Shown here: piece after piece, positions 1-45,657 of the stretch | Layout: each line of letters begins with the position of its first letter | Numbering within the stretch: position 1 is the stretch's first letter | Assembly (NCBI GenBank): GCA_963682025.1 | Contig: OY821517.1 | Coordinates: 336,145,144 to 336,209,143, forward strand | Reading direction: 5' to 3' | DNA: 64,000 nucleotides | Source of the DNA: Cordilura impudica | Taxonomy: Eukaryota; Arthropoda; Insecta; Diptera; Scathophagidae | Notes under the pieces: generated by a model | What the model was told of the DNA's origin: nothing | The model's database searches: none | What the model saw: the letters and a program-made list of their open reading frames with translations, nothing else | Translations under genes and position numbers: made by a program

Positions 1-773
1 CCTTTGGTATGTATCCATTTTGTGCCATTTTCATCATTGATTATTACACTCATCCGCTTTCGATCAGAGGTAAATTCCAATACATATTTGTAAACGATCG
101 AAATTCACCTCATATGTAGGGCGTGACATGTATTTTGAGGATTTCATCGTCATCGCCCATAAAAACTAAACCCAAATGAGCACAAGCTTTGACCGGGGCT
201 TGATAATCTAGGGTACTGTAGCAAGATAATTAATATTGCTTTAAAATTGTGTTTTTGAATATCATATACAGAACTTACTGTACAATTGTTCGATTTCATT
301 TTTTCTCCTCATTGATTCGGCTCTTATTAGAATAGTCGTTTGCCTTTGGAATTTGGAGCTGCGTGAGATACTCTTGAATTTGTACCACCCGTACGACATA
401 CAACATCTGGTATTATAGCTGAAATTTAAGAAATAGTTTTTGGGAAAGTTAAAAATTTATTTTCAACAAGAATTATTGTCCCTATTACTTCTCATAATTT
501 TGGTGTCATTGAATCTTAAGATGATTAAAGACTGAAGTTGTCTTTTTTCACTTAAAACTTTACTTTTGTTGTCTATATTTTTAAACAATTTCACACAATT
601 ATATTAATTTAAGAATGCACTTTCCGCTAGACAAATTTGTAGCGAATAATAACCGGGGATTCACAAATTTTACGAAAAATGTCAAAAAAAAAAAAACAAC
701 TATATCAGCAATGGTGGATATTTACATCATCAATGACAGTCATATGTTTTTCTAATACAAAATTGCAAGTGTG
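1..773. other. Gene-free stretch
   Basis: AT-rich DNA with frequent stops in all frames. I see no reading frame with recognisable similarity, no RNA gene and no clear repeat boundary. Confidence 0.4.
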
Positions 774-776
774 TTA

Positions 777-1268
777 AGGTGCTATTACATGATGTGTTTT
801 TTACATATGTACTGTCAAATTTTCCCACAACAAAAGTTGTACACATCATGTGATACATATGAAACATTGTTTATGTACAATACATGAGGAAAGTCACAAG
901 TACATTTTTCAATTAGAACAGGTTCTATTTTTGCATGACAAACATATGAAAATACAACACTGCTTGTGGCGAAAGAAAAACAGAGTAAATTATAAAGATT
1001 AATATTGAAAGAAAAATAAATTGTTTAATATTAATTACCAATTAAAAAATATATAACTTTTTTAACAATAAATTTTCGTAAATTCACAAATTGTTGTTGT
1101 TGCTGTTGTTTACATTTAGAGGTTATGTCTTACGGAAAAACATACGCACGTGTGATAGCAAAAATTATGAATCGTATGTAAAAGACAATTTTGACAGACA
1201 TGAAGAATTTCATATGGATAAAAAAAGTGACAGTACATATGTAAAAAGCATTTCGTATAATAGCACCT
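777..1268. mobile_element. MITE with about 41-bp inverted ends and TTA target duplication
   Basis: The ends read AGGTGCTATTA and TAATAGCACCT, and the inverted similarity continues about 41 bp inward with a few mismatches; both arms carry TTTTTACATATGTACTGTCA. TTA flanks both sides (774-776 and 1269-1271). A three-base TWA duplication is typical of PIF/Harbinger transposons, so a non-autonomous Harbinger-like element is the best guess. The interior contains no transposase. Confidence 0.65.
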
Positions 1269-1914
1269 TTAGTACAAAAATTGTTTATGTGTTAGTCTGG
1301 ATTCACACAGGGCAATTTTGTTGCGCAACTTTTTATCAATTCTCCTTTAAAGTTGCCTTAATGTTCACATAGAGAAATTTATTGCCGCAACTTTTCGTTT
1401 TCTTTTACTTTCAAATTCTTACATTTTTGACAGTTCACTTTATTAGCTTGTGTAAAAAGAATTTATTATTGGTCCAAAGTGAAAAATCTATTTGTGTGAA
1501 AAAATGGAAGTCAAAGAAAAAATGAAATAATAAAAAAAATAATAAAATAAATGAAATAATAATAATTTTTCACAGCGAAGCAAAGAATAAAAATATGTAG
1601 TAACCAGTTGGCAAAATCGTCGTAGATGACATTGTCTTTAGCGATTCCTTTAAGGCATTTTATAATTTTTCACTCACGACCTTTGTCGATAAAGTTTTCT
1701 GTAACGATGATATAATGGATACTGTCGTTAACGTCCAGCTGGGAGACAAATTACACAGATGGTCGTGTATCACATCCCGTTGACGACAAATTCAGCGGAA
1801 AATATCTATATTGCCGTGTATCAAGGTCCGTTGACGACAATATGAGCGACAACGTACTTTGTTCAGGACAAGTTAAGCGACAATGTCTATGAGTTGCTCA
1901 TGCAGAGATGTATG

Positions 1915-2298
1915 ATTTGGAATATCTATAATATTAATAGGCTAGGTGATTTCTTGTGACAGAAGTTTTGTTCTACCGTTTTATCCCGATTTTGACAAAA
2001 CGTATATTATTTGAAAGGTATATCTTTTTAGCCGTTTTGCAGATTTACAGATTTTTAATTTTTTTTCTTTATTTTGAGTAAATTGCAGTTAAAGTTGCTA
2101 CTCACACATACATAAAATTACACATATGCTATGTGTGTTTTATTAAATTTGTTAATGTGTTGCTAAGTTGAAAAAAAAGCTTCCTAGAAATTGCACTCGA
2201 ATTTCGAGCGCTGGAATTTGCTAGTATAAATAAATACACTTTTCTAAAAAAGTGCAAATAAAATGCGACATTTTTTGTCAGAAAAGAAAACGGCATAA
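1915..2298 (+). repeat. Dispersed repeat, copy 1 (also at 25766-27107 and 34520-34695)
   Basis: The left part (TCTATAATATTAATAGGC onward, through CCCGATTTTGACAAA and CAGATTTACAGATTTT) matches 25766-25890 directly and 34520-34690 in reverse complement. The right part (2225-2298, ending GAAAACGGCA) matches the right end of the inverted-repeat element at 26410-27107. This copy therefore looks like an internally deleted version of the 25.8-27.1 kb unit. No coding capacity is seen. Confidence 0.6.
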
Positions 2299-2429
2299 TT
2301 GTCGAATAAGCAAAACAACTGGCTTCGAAATTCAATGATGCCACTTATTAATTTTTTTTGTTCACATGGAATTTATAATTGGAGGATTTTTTCTCGAGAA
2401 AAGTATTTTCCAGAAAGTTTTCTTGCTGA

Positions 2430-2662
2430 AAGTCTTGAGTTTATTGGTGAGACGGGAGAGAATGATGGCAGGGGGTACATACTCGTACTTTCATGTACTC
2501 TGAAATTCTATTTTGTTTCTTTCTTTGTAATTGTCAAAGTGAAGTTATTTTACGTTTTCTTTCATTTTAATATTCGTTTGTGTTAAGAAAGATAATAAAT
2601 TGAAATAAAGTTAATTTTTTTTTAATGAATTAAAATGATAAAGTAAACATGAAAAATCTTGA
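2430..2662 (-). repeat. Inverted partial copy of the 2876-3195 MITE
   Basis: Reading the minus strand, this segment matches the interior of the MITE at 2876-3195, including the block that includes GTACCCCCTGCCATTC and the AT-rich part before it. Together the two copies make a head-to-head pair around a small hairpin element. The outer terminus of this copy is not recognisable. Confidence 0.6.
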
Positions 2663-2669
2663 CCAAGTT

Positions 2670-2751
2670 GGTTCGCTCTCAAAATTTTGTATGGCGAATC
2701 ATTTAGGTTCAATCATGATTGGGCCGCGAACCGTGAATGAGAGAGCGAACC
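2670..2751. repeat. 82-bp inverted-repeat element
   Basis: GGTTCGCTCTC at 2670-2680 and GAGAGCGAACC at 2741-2751 are perfect 11-bp inverted repeats. The segment lies between two opposed MITE copies. It could be a tiny MITE or a remnant of the centre of a palindrome. Confidence 0.4.
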
Positions 2752-2875
2752 TCGAATCTTGCTGTGCGTCTGAACATAGCATTAATCTGGAGTAGCATTT
2801 TGAGCATAGTAATAGTATATATGTATTAAAAATACAAAAGATTAATACGGAATTAACTAATATTTATTTAGTCCC

Positions 2876-3195
2876 GGTTTACACATGAAATTTTTCTTTC
2901 TGAATTTGTTTGAAATTCTCTTAAACTTTCACTGAAATTTTTGTATTGAAACTCAAGATTTTTTTTTGTTTACTTTTTCATTTTATCATTTTATTTCATT
3001 AAATTAACTTTGTTTCAATTTATTATCTTTCTTAACACAAAAGAACATAGAAATTAAAGAAAACGTAAAATAATTTCACTTTGAAAATTACGAAGCAAGA
3101 AACAAGAGAGAATTTCAGAGTACATGAAAGTATGTACCCCCTGCCATTCTTCTCTCCCGTCTCATCTATAAACTCAAAACTTTCATGTGTAAACC
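2876..3195. mobile_element. MITE with perfect 15-bp inverted ends
   Basis: The ends are GGTTTACACATGAAA and TTTCATGTGTAAACC, perfect over 15 bp, enclosing 320 bp without coding capacity. Two more copies are present: inverted at 2430-2662 and direct at 14729-15055. A target duplication is not clear, so the superfamily is not assigned. Confidence 0.6.
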
Positions 3196-3993
3196 AGCAC
3201 TAATATAGGAGATCGTCCTTAATTTGATAACTAATGGCATTGTTGTACTCTCTAATATATCGTTTTTGAGATGTCGGTTATAACTAGGTTAACTTCAGAT
3301 AAATTCTCCAAACAAATAATCGACCTATCCGGCTTACCAATAATAATTTGACAATGTTTGCAAATATTACAAAGAAAATAAATTCAAATCCAAACAAGCA
3401 TTAAAAGAAAAACGTTCGTTCTTGATATATATTTCTTTTAGAAATTCAATATACTCTTTATTAAAAATAAAAACATTAATTTGTTGCGAAGATGTGCTGA
3501 GTTTTGTTTGATTATTCAAACTCAAATTAACTCAATCTTGCTGGTTTAAACTGGAGTTAAAAACAAGATTCTCAAAAAAGAATTCGATACTTAAACTAGG
3601 ATCAACAACTACCTCTAAATGAAGCATTTTTTACATCAGTTCTGTCTACACAATGTTGCCACCCCCATTTAAGAGTGATTTAGGAAATTAACGCCAATAC
3701 ACAAAACAGAGAAAATATTTAAAAAAAAAACGAAAAACGTCCTAAATTATACTTAACGAGAAATAAACACCGGCCTCAAACTTAAGCGTCTATTTAAAAA
3801 ACACAAAACTTTAAGCATGGTCTTGTCTGGTCAATCTTGTGATGGATGACTGTGTTTATTACCCCCTTAATTCAAAATAAAATTAAAGTAATTTCAACGT
3901 ATTTTTTTTTAAAGGATTGTATGATTTTATGTTTATTTATTTTTTGATACCATTAAACAATGAATGCAACATAAACTTATAATTTCCAAAAAA
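3196..3993. other. Gene-free stretch downstream of Nup358
   Basis: AT-rich DNA between the last MITE and the presumed Nup358 3' end. No reading frame with recognisable similarity and no RNA gene is seen. Confidence 0.35.
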
Positions 3994-3999
3994 TTTATT
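3994..3999 (-). terminator. Candidate Nup358 polyadenylation signal
   Basis: AATAAA on the minus strand, about 380 bases after the Nup358 stop codon. In such AT-rich sequence the hexamer is expected by chance; another lies at 3936-3941. Transcript 3' ends would be needed to choose. Confidence 0.3.
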
Positions 4000-4378
4000 T
4001 TGTTAATAAAAATTGTTTTTTTTTTTTTTTTTTTGAATATGGTAAATTGAGGGAAAAACAATTTTTACCAATATAATAATTTAATAGTAATATAAAGTAG
4101 CCTATTGTTTGGAAAAAATATAATAAATTTTCACGGCCAAGAACAAAAACGGTAGAGATTATAAAAAAATATAAAGAAAAATATAAAAGAATAGTACAAA
4201 CTAAACATAAACTTATTGTAATTAAAAATACAGCTAGTAAATACAAAAAAAAAAAAATTAAACAAAATGGAAAATCGAGCATGGGGATGCTTAAGAACTA
4301 CAATGAAGGAAAATATTAAAACTATATTTTTGCATATTTCTGCTAACAATCCAAATGGTTGTTGTTGTTCTTTTACAT

Positions 4379-38461
<34,083 letters not shown>

Positions 38462-38866
38462 TGTGAATTTTAATTTATTTTTTCTTTATAGTTATTGTAT
38501 ATTTCTAATAACTTTTTCTGATTTCCAGTATTTGCTTATAATTTGCAAACAATTAAGTTTCTAGACGTTTATTTCTTTTGATGTGCTTTTTTCTCTTTAT
38601 GCAATGTTCAAAAGTTGTGAAATTGACTTTTTCATTGGCACTTTGTAGTAGAAGAAAAACATTTGTAATATTTTCTAACTGTTATGACGTTATTTAAAAA
38701 TTTTTAGATTTATCAAGGCTTTGTGAAACGTTTATTTAGCACAAGAATTTATAATTTCAATTTATTTTTTGATAAATCACTACTTCGGTTTTGCAGCACG
38801 AGAATTTTTCTCATATTGCTCGAGAGAAATGAAGTGTTTTAATGGTGTGGCACAATGTAACCAGTG
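38462..38866 (-). promoter_or_regulatory. Nup358: Presumed Nup358 5' UTR and promoter region
   Basis: About 400 bp between the Nup358 ATG and the nearest mobile element. No clear TATA box, Initiator or DPE could be set apart from AT-rich background. Placed by position only. Confidence 0.3.
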
Positions 38867-39687
38867 ATGCATGAAACACATAGACGACTGCGGCTACACG
38901 ACAACACGACTACAAATTCTGCTGGCGGCAATTGTAGTAAGCTACTTAATTTTTTTGAAAACGACAGCAACATATAACAAAAATATAAACAGCTGTTTTT
39001 ATAAAATGCATTTTTATTTCAATAGTGCCAATTATATTTTTTTTACTTTATTAAAATAGAAGAACATGCATGATACTATATAAACTTGACTTAAATACAC
39101 AATTACTAATTTATAATGCATTATTATAACGTAAAAATAAATAAATAAATTTATTTGACCCCTTTTGATTATTAATAGAATTTTTTTAACAAAATAAAAT
39201 ATTTCATAGCACTAATATCTTTTACATATTTTGTTATATTGTCAACATTACTTTTGATTTGTAGCCAACAAAAATAGAAATTATCCTAAGTTGACAACAG
39301 CGACTAAAGCTGTCGCGTAGCTGTGTTGGTGTCAAAATAATCGTTTTCATATAATGCCTGGATTTCACTATGTCATATAAGCTGACAACAAACAATTGCC
39401 TCAACTGACATCTCATAATTTTCTATTCATTAGATCTTATAAACGAACAAAAAATCCGGCTGTCAAACACAAACAAATTGCCAACATGCTGGCAATTTCA
39501 TTTCAGATGTCAAATGTTGACAGGGGTTGTAAATGACAAGACATTAAAACCCGTTCTCATACAACTGACAATAATTGACAACAAATGCCATTGAAAATGA
39601 CATAATGAAAACCAGGCATGAACGTATGTATTTTATTTTTGGCAGGCTGTAGTCTTGAAGCCGCTGTCGTCTATTTGTTTCATGCAT
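38867..39687. mobile_element. Inverted-repeat element upstream of Nup358
   Basis: The left end ATGCATGAAACACATAGACG and the right end CGTCTATTTGTTTCATGCAT are inverted repeats; the similarity continues through GCGGCT and a CTACA word. The interior holds no transposase but carries a second MITE at 39354-39619. Superfamily not assigned. Confidence 0.5.
39354..39619. mobile_element. 266-bp MITE nested in the preceding element
   Basis: Ends ATGCCTGGATTTCACTATGT and ACATAATGAAAACCAGGCAT are inverted over about 23 bp. A truncated second copy is at 16257-16500, about 80 percent similar by eye. Confidence 0.65.
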
Positions 39688-39697
39688 GACGACAGAC

Positions 39698-40020
39698 AGA
39701 ACAATACAACACTGTTTTTTTTAAACTATCAAATCAAGGTTGTATTTGGTAAAGAAATCGGAAGCAACAGCTATATTAAAAATTATATGCTATCACCTTT
39801 ATACACGTTGTATAGACAGTTTTTATTTATTGGTGGTTATTACCACAGTGTATAACCAGTGAGGACAGTCAGAAAAATACAACACTGTATTTTTTTAAAC
39901 CATCAAATCAGGGTTGTGTTTGGTAAAGAAATCGGAAGCAACAGCTATATAAAAAATTATATGCTATCATCTTCATACACGTTGTATGCATTGTTTTTAT
40001 TTTTTGGTGGTTATTACTGT
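39698..40020 (+). repeat. 175-bp tandem pair
   Basis: Units start at 39698 and 39873 (ATACAACACTGT.TTTTTTAAAC) and share GGTAAAGAAATCGGAAGCAA and ACACGTTGTAT words. Immediately upstream of the golgin-45-like pseudogene. Confidence 0.75.
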
Positions 40021-40119
40021 CAAAAATTCTAATTTGAGAAGAAATTTTTGTAAACTTTGGAAATTTCACAGCACAGATTATCACAAATACGATTTATTTA
40101 AAAGTCAAATAATGCCATT

Positions 40120-40615
40120 ATTAAAGTAAGTAACATAATATACATTATAGTTTCAAAAGAAAATGTGCAAACTAGTATTTGGTATTTGTACAGAGAAAAG
40201 CTAAGCAACAGTTTGCCCAACAAATCTTGGTGTAACAAATGTCCTCAATGAAAACTCAAGAGTTACAGGAACCTCCTGAGGCGGACAAAAGAAAATTTAA
40301 AGGCAAAATGGAGGGATGTAAGGATTCTACAGAGTTAGAACATATAGTAAAAGGAATTACAGAAACAAATAGCGCAACTATTTTCATGGCCAATTCAAAT
40401 TTCAGACACAAGTTAATGCTAAATTAAAGAATGTATTGGTCGCTTCCGTTGGAGATCTTTTAACTAGAGAAAATGTATTAACTGAAGACAAGTTACAGTT
40501 GACACGTGCACTTCTCCATATAGCCAATAATTTGGCAACCTACAATAATTTGTCTACCATAGTAGTGTTATGGTAGAAGAATTGGCACGTTGGAAAGCAG
40601 ATCTAACACAAAACA
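40120..40615 (+). pseudogene. Golgin-45 (BLZF1)-like pseudogene, 5' part
   Basis: Golgin-45 is a Golgi coiled-coil protein that binds GRASP55. A possible first exon (ATGCCATTATTAAA then GTAAGT) and a short intron ending TTGTACAG precede the body, so this is not a processed retrocopy. The body reads in changing frames: QRKAKQQFAQQIL, then TNVLNENSRV, then QVNAKLKNVLVASVGDLLTR with ENVLTEDKLQLTRALLHIA, then SVMVEELARWKADLTQNK. The LVASVG and VM-EEL motifs match the conserved golgin-45 core. At least three frameshifts and stops show it is dead. At 40615 it is cut by a HINE. Confidence 0.6.
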
Positions 40616-41099
40616 AGTACGAGTGTTAAATTCGGCTAGGCCGAATCTTTGATACCCTCCACCTGCATCTTAAATTCAATATTACAACCAATATTGGGTA
40701 CGGCTGTCACTTTAAAACTGTTGTCGGTACTGAAATTTAAATTTCGAATACCAATTAAATTTAAAGTTAATTGCTTTTCTTATTGACCTGTTTCTATTAG
40801 AACTCCTTGTTATAAAAAACAATAATCGTTTCTTCTTTAGAAAGAATGCGTTACAATTTGAAAAATGGCATTATTTTTCTTTTACTAGAGTAGAAAACCC
40901 CTAATGAAATTCATTATATAACGCAGCAAGCATTATAACACCCAAAGTTTGATCCCTATAAGAAAGGTTTGGGATAATTCATAATTCAAAAAAAAATCAA
41001 CTGATTCTTTGCTAAAAATTTCCAGATATTAATATTAAAAAAAAAGCAAATTTTAAAATATTTTTGTATGAATTAGCTAGTAATTTTTAATTTTTATTT

Positions 41100-41245
41100 T
41101 CATTTTTAGTTTTAATTTTTTAATTTTAAATTTTTCATTTTCCATTTTTCATTTTCCACTTTTCTTTTTCTATTTTCTGTTTTTCATTTTCCATTTTCCG
41201 TTTTTCATTTTCCATTTTTCGTTTTCCATTTTTCATTTTCCATTT
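41100..41245 (-). repeat. GGAAAATGAAAAAT minisatellite in HINE A (three blocks)
   Basis: Reverse-complement form, ATTTTCCATTTTTC and variants. Further blocks of the same array lie at 42028-42167 and 42959-43020, separated by two HINE type B copies. Confidence 0.85.
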
Positions 41246-42027
41246 TTATACCCTATACCACTATGTGGTTTGGGTATAATGATTTTGTGCTGCTGTTTGT
41301 AACAACCAAAAATATTTGACCTAGACCCATCTTTAATTATACCGATCGAATCAGAATCATTTTTTGAGTTGATTTAACAATGTCCGTCCGTCCGTCCGTC
41401 CGTCTGTGTGTCCATGTAAAGCTTGTAATCAAACTGCAGGTCGCAAATATGAATATATTTTGATGAAATTTGGTATATAAGCTTTTATCGGCCATGGGAT
41501 GAACGCTATTGAAATTGGTGAGAATCGGTCCATGTTCAGACCTAGCCCCCATACAAATTACCCCTATGAAATCGACATAAATTGCCATAAGATCCAAATT
41601 GTCATATAGATCTTACTCAAATTGGGTTTATATGCGTTCATTACATCCATTAATGAGTAGTCCAAAAATGATCCCTTTGGCCCCATATAGGGCTGCTTCC
41701 CGATCTTCACTTAAATCTATTAAAAAACAAAAATATTGCACTGATTCTTCTCAGATTTGGTTTGTATATATTTTTGCAAAATACAAGAGACTTTTCCAAA
41801 CATGATCAGGATCGGTCCATTTTTGGACCTAGTCCCCATATAGATATAACATCCGATATGAACTTTTTCATATATGCAGCCAAAAAAATTAATAAAAATC
41901 CCACTCAAATTTGGTTTTTGCTTATTTTCTATGTCCAGTTAGTTGGGCCTAAGAGATAGGGTTTCTAAACGCATGGTATAGGGTATCGTATAGTCGGTCT
42001 AGACCGACTATAATTTTCTTACTTGTT
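41246..42027 (+). mobile_element. HINE type B copy 1
   Basis: Starts TATACCCTATACCACTATGT with sub-terminal GGGTATAATG, has the GTCCGTCCGTCCGTCC core, and ends GGTATAGGGTATCG, the perfect palindrome AGTCGGTCTAGACCGACT, then ATAATTTTCTTACTTGTT. This layout (paired ATACCC motifs, GTCC core, 3' hairpin, ACTTGTT end) matches that of DINE-1/HINE elements. No coding capacity. Inserted in the minisatellite. Confidence 0.75.
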
Positions 42028-42167
42028 CATATTTCATTTCTCATTTTTAATTTTCCGTTTTCCATTTTTCAGTTTTCATTTTTCCATTCTCCATTTTTCA
42101 TTTTTCATTTTCCATTCTTCATTTTCCGGTTTTCATTTATTATTTTTCATTTTCTATTTTCCATTTT

Positions 42168-42958
42168 TATATCCTATACCACTATGTGGTTTGGGTATAA
42201 TGACTTTGTGCTGCTGTTTGTAACAACCAAAAATATTTGACCTACATCCATCTTTAATTATACCGATCGAATCTGAATCACTATCTGATTCGATTTAACG
42301 ATGTCCGTCCGTCCGTCCGTCCGTCCGTCTGTGTGTCCATGTAAAGCTTGTAATCAAACTGCAGGTCGCAAATATGAATATATTTTGATGAAATTTGGTA
42401 TTTGATCTTTTATCGGTCATGGGATGAACGCTATTGAAATTGGTGAGAATCGGTCCATGTTCAGACCTAGCCCCCATACAAATGACCCCTATGAAATCAA
42501 CATATATCCAAATTATCCTATAAATCTTATTCAAATTGGGTTTGTATGTGTTTATTACATCCATTAATCAGTAGTCCAAAAATGATCCCTATTGGATAAC
42601 TCTTAGTCATAGGCCCCATATAGAGCTGCTTCCCGATCTTCACTTAAATCTATCAAAAAACAAAAATATTGCACTAATTCTTCTCAAATTTGGTTTGTAT
42701 ATAGTTTTGCAAAATACAAGAGACTACCAAACATGGTCAGGATCGGTCCATTTTTGGGTCTACTCCCCATATAGATATAGCATCCGATATGAACTTTTTC
42801 ATATTTGCAGCCGAAAAAATTAATAAAAATCCCACTCAAATTTGGTTTATGCTTATTTTCTATATCCAGTTAGTTGGGCCTGAGAGATAGGGTCTCTAAA
42901 CGCATGGTATAGGGTATCATATAGTCGGTCTCGGCCGACTATAATTTTCTTACTTGTT
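42168..42958 (+). mobile_element. HINE type B copy 2
   Basis: Same structure as copy 1 and about 90 percent similar by eye; the 3' hairpin is AGTCGGTCTCGGCCGACT. It lies 140 bp from copy 1, in the same orientation and in the same minisatellite, so it may derive from a local duplication. Confidence 0.75.
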
Positions 42959-44068
42959 CATTTTCAATTTTTAATTTTCCAGTTTTCATTTTCCATTTTT
43001 CGCTTTCATTTTTACTTTCATATTGACGATTTTTTTTATTATAAAGTGCTAAGTATAAAAAAAAAATATGTGGCAATACTACAAACATAGCTCGTGGTAG
43101 TGTGTTTGTTGGTATGATTGCATCAATTTTGTGGCTTTTTTAACTGTGAATGTTATTTATTGTACAACGGTTATGTTCAACCAATAAAATATTACAACAA
43201 ACACACTGGATTTTATGTTTTTTTTAGGGGTATCTACATAATTTTGCTCGTATCTAAGCATAATGATGCCCGATTTAGCCCATTTTCAATACCAACCTGC
43301 TGGGAATTATGGCAAATGATATTATTGTAACCTTACCCAGTTAAATGTTTTTTTTTTTGTGAATGAGCGTGATTTCAACAGACAGACGGACATCGCCATA
43401 TCGACTCGAGCTGTGATAAGGATCAAGAATATATATACTTTATTGGGTCGTAAATTTGTTTTTCGATGCATTACAAACGGAATGACAAACCTATGTAAGT
43501 TAACACAAAATACATTTAAAATACATTAAAAATAAATATTTCGCTGACAACAACAACACACATAAAAAATACCAAAATTAGTTCTCAAGCTGACGTTGCG
43601 TCTTCTGTAAAACCAACAAACAGTTATTTCACAACAATACCGTTGCACGCACAATCCGGCGCGATTACCAAAATACATCAATTCTGCAAGGTAGTACTTT
43701 CCCACCAACAATATTGAACGGCATTGCACATGCCAACGAATAAAGCAGCTCATTTTACAATAATACCATTGCACGCGCCAATGGTCAACACAGAAATTCT
43801 ACAAGGTAGTAAATTCATACCAACAACATTGAACAGCATTGCAAGAGCGGCAGAATGACAACAAAATACCTGAATGGCGTGATCAGCAAACCTGTTATTA
43901 TAAATTAGGGTAATTTTAAGAAAATCATTGCTTTTTATTTTGAATTACAAATAAAGACGGTTGTTGTGTCGCCATCAGCGCACAACAATTAATTTTTTTA
44001 AAACTAAAATGCTTAAAGGAATTTAATTTGTATACCCTCTGCCACTGATGTGTGGAGGGTATAAAAAA

Positions 44069-44290
44069 CAAATTCTTAAAGAATCTACAAAGAGACTATT
44101 ACACTCTACTAATCAACTGCGCCAAATGCAATTAGACAAGTTAAAAAATTTAAAACTAGCTAACAGACGATATTTTAATTTTCTGGCTACCGATGTTATA
44201 ATTTTATCGTCAGAGAATTTGAATATATGACAACAAATGGTCTTACATTCTGGTGTCGATATGCCAGATGGCGATTTGACTATAATTTTC
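44069..44290 (+). pseudogene. Golgin-45-like pseudogene, 3' part
   Basis: Continues the frame broken by the HINE: FLKESTKRLLHSTNQLRQMQ then LDKLKNLKLANRRYFNFLAT, followed by a stop and HSGVDMPDGDLT. Coiled-coil-like composition. The last part is duplicated in tandem just downstream. Confidence 0.5.
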
Positions 44291-44710
44291 GTTTCTGAAA
44301 AAGTATAACCCATTACAATTTTAATGTATTAGCTTTATATAAAATGTTATTTTCAAATTATGAGCTTCTAAGTGGTTATTTATACATTTTCTAATCAAAA
44401 TTATGCATATGGATCCGAACTTAAAATACTAAAAAAATCTTATATATCGTCAGAGAATTTGAATATATGACAACAAATTGTCTTACATTCTGGTGTCGAT
44501 ATGCCAGATGGCGATTTGACTATATTTTCGGCAACAACGTCACCACAATGCGTTTCTGAAAAAGTATAGCCCATTACAATTTTAATGTATTAGCTTTATA
44601 TAAAATGTTATTTTCAAATTATGAGCTTCTATCTAAGTGGTTATTTATACATTTTCTAATCAAAATTATGCATATGGATCCGAACTTAAAATACTAAAAA
44701 AATCTTATAT
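44206..44710 (+). repeat. Tandem duplication of the pseudogene 3' end
   Basis: Units 44206-44445 and 44446-44710 both begin ATCGTCAGAGAATTTGAATA and end AAAAAAATCTTATAT. They differ chiefly by a roughly 22-bp insertion (with CAACAACGTCACCACAATG) in the second. Strongly similar, so recent. Confidence 0.85.
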
Positions 44711-44970
44711 TTGTTTTTTAAATGTAGTGTTTAATCGGCTGTGATATTGGGGAGGCAAGACCCTATACGTTACCGAGAGGTCCGAACCGGTATGTATTTA
44801 TGTTTGTTTTTCCAATTACATTGTAGCTATAATAAACTTTTTAATTTGTTATATATTTACAATAAATAAAATAAATCTTTCATAAAAGTCAATATGGTGT
44901 TTCTTTATTAAAATGCAATGGTTATGTGATAAGTAACAATAGAGGTAATTAAAAATACAAACAAAAATAA

Positions 44971-45240
44971 AACAAGTGTTAAATTCGGCAATGCCGAATC
45001 TGTGATACCCTCCACCTGGCTTTTACATTTACTTTAATATTTACTTATAACTAATGTAAACAAAATATTTTAAAAAGTAACCAATTTGATAAACAATATT
45101 ACAATAAACACACTGATTTTTTTTAGAGGTACCTCCTTATTTTACGTCATATCTTGGCACAGTTCAAATTCCAACGTGATTTCAGGAAACATACGGACAT
45201 CGCTATAGATTTAAATGAGACTGATATTTATTTTTAATAA
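44971..45240 (-). mobile_element. HINE type A, internally deleted copy
   Basis: On the minus strand the 3' end GGTGGAGGGTATCACAGATT, hairpin TTCGGCATTGCCGAA and AACACTTGTT is at 44971-45015. Upstream are blocks related to the 43190-43390 part of the larger copy and a shortened GTCC-type core. The 5' terminus is not visible. Confidence 0.6.
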
Positions 45241-45394
45241 CTTTTGCAATAAGGTGGTTGATTTACAATAAAGTTACTAGCTAAAGGCAATGTTTGTTGT
45301 TGTTGTTTCTTTATACGAGTAGTAAGATTTTATGCATTTATTTATACTTTATTCAAACATCTCTTTTAATTCAGCCAATTACTGAAAAAAAATA

Positions 45395-45657
45395 TTTTTG
45401 GTAGGGGAAAAGGGAGATTCAGATTTGCATAAAATTGTACAAATTTGCCTTTATATGTCCTAATAAACTTTATGTATCAAATGCTTCAGGTTCTAAATTA
45501 TATCCATCAAAATGGAGTGATACATTCAATTTGAAGCCAGCTAAATTTCTTATGGGCAATGGCCGTCTAAAACTAAAAGATTTTGGTATTGCAATACAGC
45601 CACTGATTTAACAAGTATAACAAAATTTTCACAGGCTGGTACATTCGCAGAACTGTC
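45395..45657 (+). pseudogene. Protein kinase fragment resembling Mps1/TTK
   Basis: Frames give GDSDLHKIVQ, MLQVLNYIHQNGVIHS, KPAKFLMGNGRLKLKDFGIA and SITKFSQAGTF, in kinase order (catalytic-loop region, DFG, activation segment). IHxNGVIHS, GRLKLxDFGIA and SQAGTF recall the spindle-checkpoint kinase Mps1. The catalytic-loop Asp is lost with a frame change. Only about 85 codons remain. Confidence 0.5.

Larger units (their letters stand above)
40615..44068 (-). mobile_element. HINE type A, minus orientation, inserted in the golgin-45-like pseudogene
   Basis: The 5' end (minus strand) is TTTTTATACCCTCCACACAT with sub-terminal GAGGGTATA near 44068; the 3' end is GGTGGAGGGTATCAAAGATT, the hairpin TTCGGCCTAGCCGAA and AACACTCGTACTTGTT at 40615. 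Between lie the same blocks as in 27257-31515, with the minisatellite interrupted twice by HINE type B copies. Removing 40615-44068 rejoins the pseudogene coding text at ACACAAAACAAATTC with no evident target duplication, as expected for Helitron/Helentron insertion. Confidence 0.75.

Noticed and set aside
2299..2586. 95-codon plus-strand frame as a small gene
   Set aside because: It overlaps the inverted MITE copy and has no ATG at its start and no recognisable domain.
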